Source: Ricordea florida (Eukaryota > Cnidaria > Anthozoa > Corallimorpharia > Ricordeidae). Taken from it: a DNA stretch of 64,000 nucleotides. A program made the position numbers and the translations under genes. The stretch is taken from NCBI GenBank assembly GCA_949710005.1, contig OX453281.1, positions 18,339,501 through 18,403,500 of the forward strand, given 5' to 3'. A model generated the notes under the pieces. It did no database searches. It was not told the origin of the DNA and saw only the letters and a program-made list of their open reading frames with translations. Positions within the stretch are counted from its first letter, which is position 1; each line of letters starts with the position of its first letter. Below, in pieces: positions 56,801 to 64,000 of the stretch.

Positions 56801-59800
56801 GACTGTCTGGGAAATCGCGTTAGGATGTGTGAGCGTTATCGTTATTATGCGGGTTCAACGTGATCGTTCTTATACTGATCGGGAAGCACTGTGTGATATT
56901 CACCCTCATTTAACGTTGAAGTTGTTAGACAGTGGTGGAAATTTCTGTTATCCTTATACGCTATGATATGGTTGTATTCAAGGGGAAACATTCCTAATCT
57001 CTTGGTTCCTCCAAGGAGATCGATAGTGCTTGCTTAAGAAAGAAAGCACAGCTTTGCTTCGTTCAGTTGAGATTCGTATAGATGCTTTCAAGACCTTAAT
57101 GCAATAACCAGAGCATAAATAATATGAATCAAGGAATTGTCTGGAACTCGTCATCAGATAACCGTACGCACTTAACTGGGGAAAACTAAGAACTTGCTAA
57201 AAAAAACTATTCAAAATTTTGTGCCTCGAAGGTTTTCACAGTTTTCATTGCAAGCCTGAGTTTCGAGAGTGAAATTTAGGTTTTTACGAAGATCCTGTAC
57301 AAATGAACTTAAATGAAAATTATTCACGTTTCGTCCACGGCGCCAACATGTTTTAGTTACTTCTCGGTGTTCGCTGGAGTGCGTTTATTTTAAGAGAAAC
57401 GAAACAGTCGATGATCTCTTTAGATCTAAACCTACACTTGGTTAAATTATTTGTATATATCTCTTTTTTTTCTCTGACATTATGAAGCTGACTGAACATT
57501 ACAGATTGCAATCACAACGCAACCGGGTTCACAAGAGTAAGTAGTGCAGTGAAGAGCCGTGTTTTCTTTGCACTTCAAAAACCACTGTACAATGCTCCAA
57601 GGCTTCCATCTTGAATAAGCTTTTACAACAGCATAAGTTACGTTCTCGGTAGAGTTTATATCTCGACGCCAAATACAAAAAATCTGCGCGTTTTAAACTG
57701 CGTTGGATAATTCTGACTTAAACGCTTGATGTTTGAATGCAGGTTCTTAACGAAGATGGCTCTGTCAGTCATTTTCTCGATGCCAAAGACGAGAACCCGC
57801 GAAACTGGATGGGTTTTGTTAACTGCGCGAGAAACGAACAGGAGCAAAACCTGGACGTGTTTCAGTACGGAGGGAATATCTATTATCGTGCTGTCAAAGA
57901 CATCCCACCCGACCAAGAGCTTCTGGTTTGGTATGGCGGTACGTACATTCAGTTCCTCGGAATACCCGGTATAGCACCGGTGAATGATTTTGTCAGGCGT
58001 AAACGTAGAGGACAAGACGATGAACCCGTTGAGCCTGCCCTCTTGCAAGGTGAGTGCTGTACACTTAATTTGTGATATTAATCAGGGTGTTGCAACAAAT
58101 TCAATCTTGCATATAATACACGTTTGTTTAGATATACGCTTTCCTTTAACTTACAATTTACAAGACGAAAAGCAAGCTTGAAATTCAATCGCAAAATACA
58201 ATTGCAAAGTTGCAAAAGTGCGATTTCGAAATTCTACTTTACCCCGAAGTTGCCGTAGTTTGTCTTCCTCTGGTTTAAACTGACAAAGCCTTGTAAAACC
58301 ATTATGAAGTTTTGGTCACCGAGCTTGGCAATTATCCAGATTTTGCATACATATTTGATGTTATTTCATCTGCTAGTTTTAGAGAAAGAAATTATGGACG
58401 CAACTGATTTCTTCCTGAACTGAGTAGGGAGACACAAACATTTTCTGAAGGGGATCAAATTGCTGCAAAACCCTCAACCCATAAACTTTGTTTCACGAGA
58501 CAACTTTTTTTCAAAAGTAAGTTGTGAAGGTAATTTTCGATTCTGAATTTCAATCTAACAAAAAGCAGTTTCATTTAGGTTAGTGCATGGAACTATATAG
58601 TACCTTAAGAGTCAGTAAAAAAAATTGAAACTTTCATCGTATATTCGAGATTCCCTTATTTTTAAAACCATTTACTGGTCAAGTTAACACATTGTTCTAA
58701 TCTGCCCAAACGAACGTGATTTTTCATTTTTTTTTTTTCTGAGTGCATAAAATGCGGTTAGGGAAAATATTTAGCTCAGTTAATCTGACTATGTTAACGC
58801 GGATCCTCTCATTCATCAATGTTTACACCCGGGCACACTTTGATTATTTGCGAAATATAATAATTGTAATAAGCCGTTGGTCCTTCCTAAGTCATATTTA
58901 CTTCCACAACAAAAAGCCTCCCTTCGCCTTTCAATGTGTGTGTTTTCTTTTTCACCGGAAACTAAATTCTAGCCTTAACAACACACTTCGGGTTAGGTGT
59001 CATCGTATTACTGTACTGCGCGTGAGTCACCAAGATTGTTGTTTGCCTCGTATGTTCAAGCTGGCATTGTCGAGACTACGACTTTCTAAAACGGTGTTTG
59101 TGACAGCTAGAGTGAGAGATCTTTTATTACTTATCTACCACACGGGCTTAAACGCTCACTTAAGTTACAAACTCTGTTAAAACAAACTGTTCTCGAACTT
59201 AACTATTCTCTTTTGTAATTAAAACACAACTGAGTTTTGAGAAATTTGCATGTTACAGCGCGCGGGACGGTGGTTAATGAAACCGCAATGTATTAAAACC
59301 GCGGGAAGACGACCTTCTCTTTCGATTTTTGCACCTGTAGAATTTCTAAATGTTTTCTTGCTCTTGGAAAGAGTTATTGTAATATTCAAATCACGAATAT
59401 GTTGAGCTACAACCTAGCGTTTCTAATAATGCCTTTAAGACTGTGGGGTGTATACGTGTTTGGCGCGTCCAATTAATAAACCATACTGGATGCACAGTGC
59501 ACAATATGGAAATTTGTTTAAGTCTAACCATATCAGTGATTTGACGGAGACTTTTTTGTGAAGGCGCGAAAAATGATTATATTTGTCAGGGAAGAAGGAA
59601 TATCTTTCGCGCTCTTGCTTTTAGAGAAAAATTTCCTTGGTCACGAAAAAGTTGATCGCTGTGATAACAGGGATTATTATTGGGTAGTTAGTCCATTTAA
59701 ACGACTTCGAACCCTCGAGGTAACATCATTTCTCTGATGTAGCCCTAATGGAAAGGCCCGAGTTGATAAAAAGTCTTTTTTCCAAAGCGATTGTTTACAG

Positions 59801-62800
59801 AATATTCTTTGGGCCTTGCGAAGGTTCGGTTCTTGTTTCCGGAAACGAAACCCCGAAAGTAAGATGTGGTAAACACTGCTAAAAATAAATAATAAGAAAA
59901 AACTCAGTAGTCTTAATAAGATCTGTGGAAATAATTCCTCAGCAGTGAATCAAAAGAAAAAGGATGTAAAATGCTGGGAGTCTTCCCCCGAGAGCAAGTT
60001 CCGTTCTTCTTTTATCCCAAAGTAAATTTACTTAAACCGTTTTCAAACAAAAATCAAAATTCGGCCTCGCATTTCTTGTGTTGGACAGAAAAAATAACAT
60101 AGACTATGGACAGCTGGACTGCGATTAATTTAGCAGGCTTTCAGTAAAAATCAATTAGTGCGCAGGTCTATAAATTAATAATGAATTAACTATAATGATT
60201 TGTAAACCGTTCCAATTCGGCATGTTTAAAAGTGTTCAATTAAAGGGAAGTTTATTTAAACGAAGTGGTTTAATAAAAAGAGCTTTAGCAAACAGAGAGG
60301 AGGAGCGAAGATGAGCATATTAAAAAGGCTTTTCTTCACAGTGAATGTAAGGCTCTGTGCGATTTCTTTAAGGGTATAACCCAACAGACAAAACGCGGTG
60401 AGCGAATGAGCAAGAGCTTAAACACATAACTCACTCAGAATGCGCCTTATAAAAGTTGAAACACCGCGCCAAAAACAGTAAAAGCTATTGTTAACAGTGC
60501 TTCACGTCGTAGCTTACATGTTCCTTTTTTATGGCGCTAATGAAAGCCAGCGAACAGGTGATTTCGTTCTATCTGCTCATCGGTACCTTTGTATTCCGAT
60601 AACATCACACGAGTTTTGTTGAAATTCTATCTAGCTTGAACAACCTGCTACCAGCGAAGATGGGAACGATGAAAATGGACATTTTAAAGCCAGATAGCTT
60701 TGTTTGTGCCCCGAAGCGCAGTTAGTGGAAAAGATGACGGCTGTTAGACGCATTGCATTTAAAAGCGGCTCGTTTCAGTTTGCCCGCAATTTTACGCTTA
60801 CTGTAACAAATCACTGGAAATCGTCGAGGGTGTCGTTATGTCGGCTTTTTCGTGAAATTTTGTGTTTTAATTTCTTGCGTAATTTAGTTTCAAAAACGTT
60901 TCGTACGATATGCGCGCGCATGACTAATCACTCCATAAAGGGAAAACGATGAAATCGCTGCTAAAATCATTTCTCAGCACCAAAGTTTCTATTTCTTTCA
61001 GCAGTCCAGTCTTGCGTCATATCGAGGTGTTTAGCGTTCGTTTTCTGTTTGGGTGTTTCAAACTGTAAAAAAAGGAACTCTGCTATCGAGCGGTGCTTTG
61101 TAAATGCGACTGTGCCTTTCTTTGCTGTTTTCCTCCAGACAAAAAGAAAAAAAAGAGTCGTTCGAATTTATACGTGGGCAGTTGGGTTATTAAAGAACGA
61201 AACTTAAGGTTAAGATACCCGGAGTTAAAAGTATGCTTTCTAATTACTCTTCGCTGTGTAGATGATGCTCTGATTATATCAGCATTTTTTTGAATTTCGG
61301 AGTAAATACGAGGCGTCTGAGCCACAGTTAATTACGAGTTTTAAATTGGTTTCATTGAGCTCATCACCTGGATTTGAAGACAGGTTTTTCTTGCTCTCCT
61401 TTTTTCTGTACTCGTGTAATTGGAAATGTGCCACAGCCATGAATGGAGGTATCATATATCATAAATCAACATTGTCATTTTTGTCCTCTGTAAAACTTTT
61501 TGCGTTAATCGAAATCTATTCAAAAATACCCCCCAGGTCATATCGCAAATGAACTTTTTACTTGGTGAAGAACTTAAAACTCGGAGTAAAAATCGACCGC
61601 ACCCTGCATTAACGACGGCAAGGAACTTCAGTTTATTGCTTCGGGGTAATAAAAAATCTGTCAGCAAAAAAACAATGCTTAAATGCTACAAGCTGCGTGA
61701 GTACAATGGACGAAAAAGCCAAACGAAAATCGTGACAATTTCCATGCTTTGTCTTGGCGCAAAACGTAACTTGTAAAATTTAAGAAAACGAGTTTAGTCT
61801 CCCCTCACGGAACGAGAGATTTTTGTACTTGATGAATTGGTTCAACAACAGGCGAACGAATAATTCTTTTTTTCTTATTTATTGAATTACTTGCAAAAGG
61901 AGTGATTTGTGGTAGATCTTAACTATAGGTAAAATTACAAGCGGCTCGCTTGCGAGAGTTGGCTACACGTGGCTATCAGCTGCAGCCGAGTCTGCAAAAA
62001 CCCACAAATTCATAAAAATTCTTTAGATTAGTTGTTCTGGTGTTAAATTTATTTAAAACAGATTTAACTACAGTACTGAGTTCACTAACTTCCTAAGATA
62101 TGGCTGCAGTGCATGTCGAGTGTTATAGTTAGATGAAGAAGGTAGACGCACATTGTATGTTAAAACAAACAGTACCACAGCACAGTACTGTTCAGTAGCT
62201 TTCCAAAGAATGGTCACACTGCATGGTTTGATCCACAGATGGAAAATCTTGAACCACACTGAGTGGTCACCCTACATGGTTTTATCTAGAGATGAAATTT
62301 GAACCACACTTTATCGCAAAACAAACAGCACAACAGCACAGTACTGTTCATTAGCTTTCCAAAGAATGGTCATACTGCATGGTTTGATCCACAGATGAAA
62401 AATCTTAAACCACACTGTATAGTAAAACAAACAGTACCACAGTACAGTACTGTTCAGTAGCTTTACATAGAATGGTCACCGGCACTGCATCGTTTGATCC
62501 ATAGATGAAAAAGTTAGAACCACACTGTATAGTAAAACAAACAGTACCACAGTGTAGTATTGTTAAGTAGCTTTCCAAAGAATGGTCACACTGCATGGTT
62601 TGATCAACAGATGAAAAATCTTGAACCACTCTGTATAGTAAAACAAACAGTACCACAGTACAGTACTGTTAAGTAGCTTTCCAAAGAATGGTCACACGGC
62701 ATGGTTTGATCAACAGACGAAAAATCTTGAACCACACTGTATAGTAAAACAAAGAAATAAGATAGTGACAGTGCATGGTTTCGTTCATTATAAAAAAGTT

Positions 62801-64000
62801 AGTCTTTTGTCCTTGTCTAAGGTATGATAAAAAAACTTTGCATTTTCTTTAGTCCTTCTCTTTTATATTTTTCATTACCTGAAGAAAAAAAAATAACTGG
62901 GAAACCGAGGCTGTCTTGTCATAAATCCAGTCAGTGCACATATTTCTAACTGGTACTGAAAATAAAATCATTAAAATCATAGTTGTAAAATCTGCCACTT
63001 TCCAAGAATCACAACCCGCTGAGAGCTTAAAACCGCTGCTATGAATGTTATCTTGTCCTTGAAAGTAGGAGTCTGAAATATATCATTTGAAGGCTTCTTG
63101 CCATGAAAGGTCACAATTCAAACGGGAATCTTGCAAACTCCCCGCCCCCAAAGTGGTTTTAAGCGAATTGAGTGTGTTGTGAATATAAAATTCTTGGTTT
63201 TCGTCGAATTGATGATTTCGTAAACTTCTGTTTTGGTTAAAAAGTGTTTGTTCCAAGTCTTAATTTCAAATTGTTGGAGTCGAGGACCTTGTCATTTAGA
63301 ACACAGCGTGAGATGACATGGGATATATTGTTAGTAATCGCGGATGATTCAGTTGTATAAACTTTTTCATTTGTCTCACGACTTGGATGTGGATCGCGAC
63401 AGTGACAGAAGACTAGCAGTTAGCGGTCGAAACGTCGCGAACCATAAGTGACCACGTCATGAGACAAATGAAAAACAGCGTGAGATTTTTATCTAAGAAC
63501 TGAACTTGTTCGTGCAATTTTCGCGCTTCCCTCTTTGAATTGTTATTTGCCAAACAGGAAGGTGCGCCCAACAGAGCACAAAATTGCGCCAAACTTGTTT
63601 TTTAATATCAACTCTTAAGTAATAAACTGTTGTTTGTAGTTGGGATGTAAGGTTGCTGGCCTAACAAGCGGTTTCTTTTCTGCCTTTTTTTTAGAAGATC
63701 CAGTTTACAAATTCAATCCTGAAAGAGTCAAAGCTTCGGTGGTTCCCGGCAGACTGAAGTGTACGCTCTGCAGACGAGGTTTCAACTCACGGAGCAACCT
63801 ACGTTCGCACATGCGCATTCACACCATGGAGAAACCGTTTCAGTGCAAGTTCTGTAAGAAGTCGTTTTCTCAGTCGTCTACGCTTCGGAACCACACCAGA
63901 CTTCACACGGGCGAGAAACCGTACAAATGCACCGTATGTCACTTCGCCTACTCGCAATTAGCCGGTTTGAGAGCACACCAGAAATCCGCGAGACACCGAC
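53889..64000 (+). CDS. PRDM12: PR domain zinc finger protein 12 (PRDM12), 3' partial
   Basis: Four exons keep phase: 53889-54063, 56490-56788, 57743-58049 and 63695 to the window end (362 residues so far). The N-terminal segment [20 protein letters not shown] resembles the equivalent part of vertebrate PRDM12. The PR/SET-like domain (about 100-240) has [40 protein letters not shown] and [11 protein letters not shown]. Exon 4 encodes three C2H2 fingers at 283-303, 311-331 and 339-361, including [15 protein letters not shown] and [17 protein letters not shown], almost identical to vertebrate PRDM12. In vertebrates this nuclear regulator acts in sensory-neuron specification and works with histone methyltransferases. 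The start was chosen at the ATG at 53889 because a stop lies 51 bases upstream in frame. The C-terminal end lies outside the window. Confidence 0.96.
54064..56489. other. PRDM12 intron 1
   Basis: About 2.4 kb of AT-rich intron. No transposon, tandem repeat or extra exon is visible. Confidence 0.5.
56789..57742. other. PRDM12 intron 2
   Basis: About 0.95 kb, interrupting the PR domain between LMWE and VLNEDG, a position that I believe is also an intron in vertebrate PRDM12. No repeat is seen. Confidence 0.5.
58050..62149. other. PRDM12 intron 3, left part
   Basis: About 4.1 kb without recognisable transposons. The 145-codon open stretch near 58743 has no ATG at its start, no domain and no splice support, so I treat it as chance. 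Confidence 0.45.
62150..62790. repeat. 106-bp satellite array B
   Basis: About six units in PRDM12 intron 3 match array A at 42065-42590 in sequence and orientation (CAGTACCACAGTACAGTACT, GAATGGTCACACTGCATGG, TTGATCCACAGATGAAAAAT). The units here are more alike than those in array A. Confidence 0.9.
63364..63475. mobile_element. foldback element in PRDM12 intron 3
   Basis: Short inverted arms (TTTTTCATTTGTCTCAYGAC and complement) flank AGAAGACTAGCAGTTAGCGG followed by GTCGAAACGT, the same core as the element at 9759-9970. It lies about 220 bases before the zinc-finger exon. Confidence 0.7.

Noticed and set aside
58743-59180. 145-codon open frame in PRDM12 intron 3
   Set aside because: No ATG at its start, no domain, no splice sites; length is compatible with chance in AT-rich intron.

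Overview
The window is animal nuclear DNA, most probably from a cnidarian such as a stony coral. The evidence is AT-rich sequence, genes with many GT-AG introns, two well-conserved metazoan genes, and a dense mix of transposon families (MULE-like, DIRS-type tyrosine-recombinase retroelement, CR1-like and Tx1/L1-like LINEs, tRNA-derived SINEs, many foldback elements). The species call is inference. All coordinates and splice sites were worked out by hand from reading frames and splice consensus; none is supported by transcripts here.

Layout. (1) 556-4755: a four-exon plus-strand gene encoding a MULE-type DDE transposase domain, a SWIM zinc finger, a Ulp1/SENP-like cysteine protease domain and a C-terminal PHD finger. 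(2) 5764-18952: a complete nine-exon EXOSC2 (Rrp4) gene for a cap subunit of the RNA exosome. Its introns hold foldback elements, a SINE, a MITE whose internal 21-bp unit has expanded to about 46 copies, a 1.1-kb DNA transposon and a CR1-like LINE remnant. (3) 19600-24530: a decayed Tx1/L1-like LINE with nested insertions. (4) 25619-35381: fragments of host-like or transposon-like genes split by an insertion cluster that contains a DIRS-type element (26931-32513). The two halves of one protein lie at 26071-26280 and 34829-35381. (5) 35845-38394, minus strand: an 813-residue DDE-like transposase-family protein that splices in frame to a first exon encoding a signal peptide. (6) 39509-43850: a TIR element with a minisatellite, two SINEs and tandem arrays. 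(7) 44246-53888: about 9.6 kb with no recognisable gene or transposon. (8) 53889 to the window end: the first four exons of PRDM12, a PR-domain zinc-finger regulator; the gene continues beyond the window.

The two clear host genes, EXOSC2 and PRDM12, are on the same strand with only transposon-type or broken genes between them. They are also neighbours in the human genome (9q34.12), so this looks like microsynteny kept since the cnidarian-bilaterian ancestor. The rest of the window is mostly a record of successive transposon insertions, including three-deep nests and DNA elements with CAGGG ends inserted inside tandem repeats.
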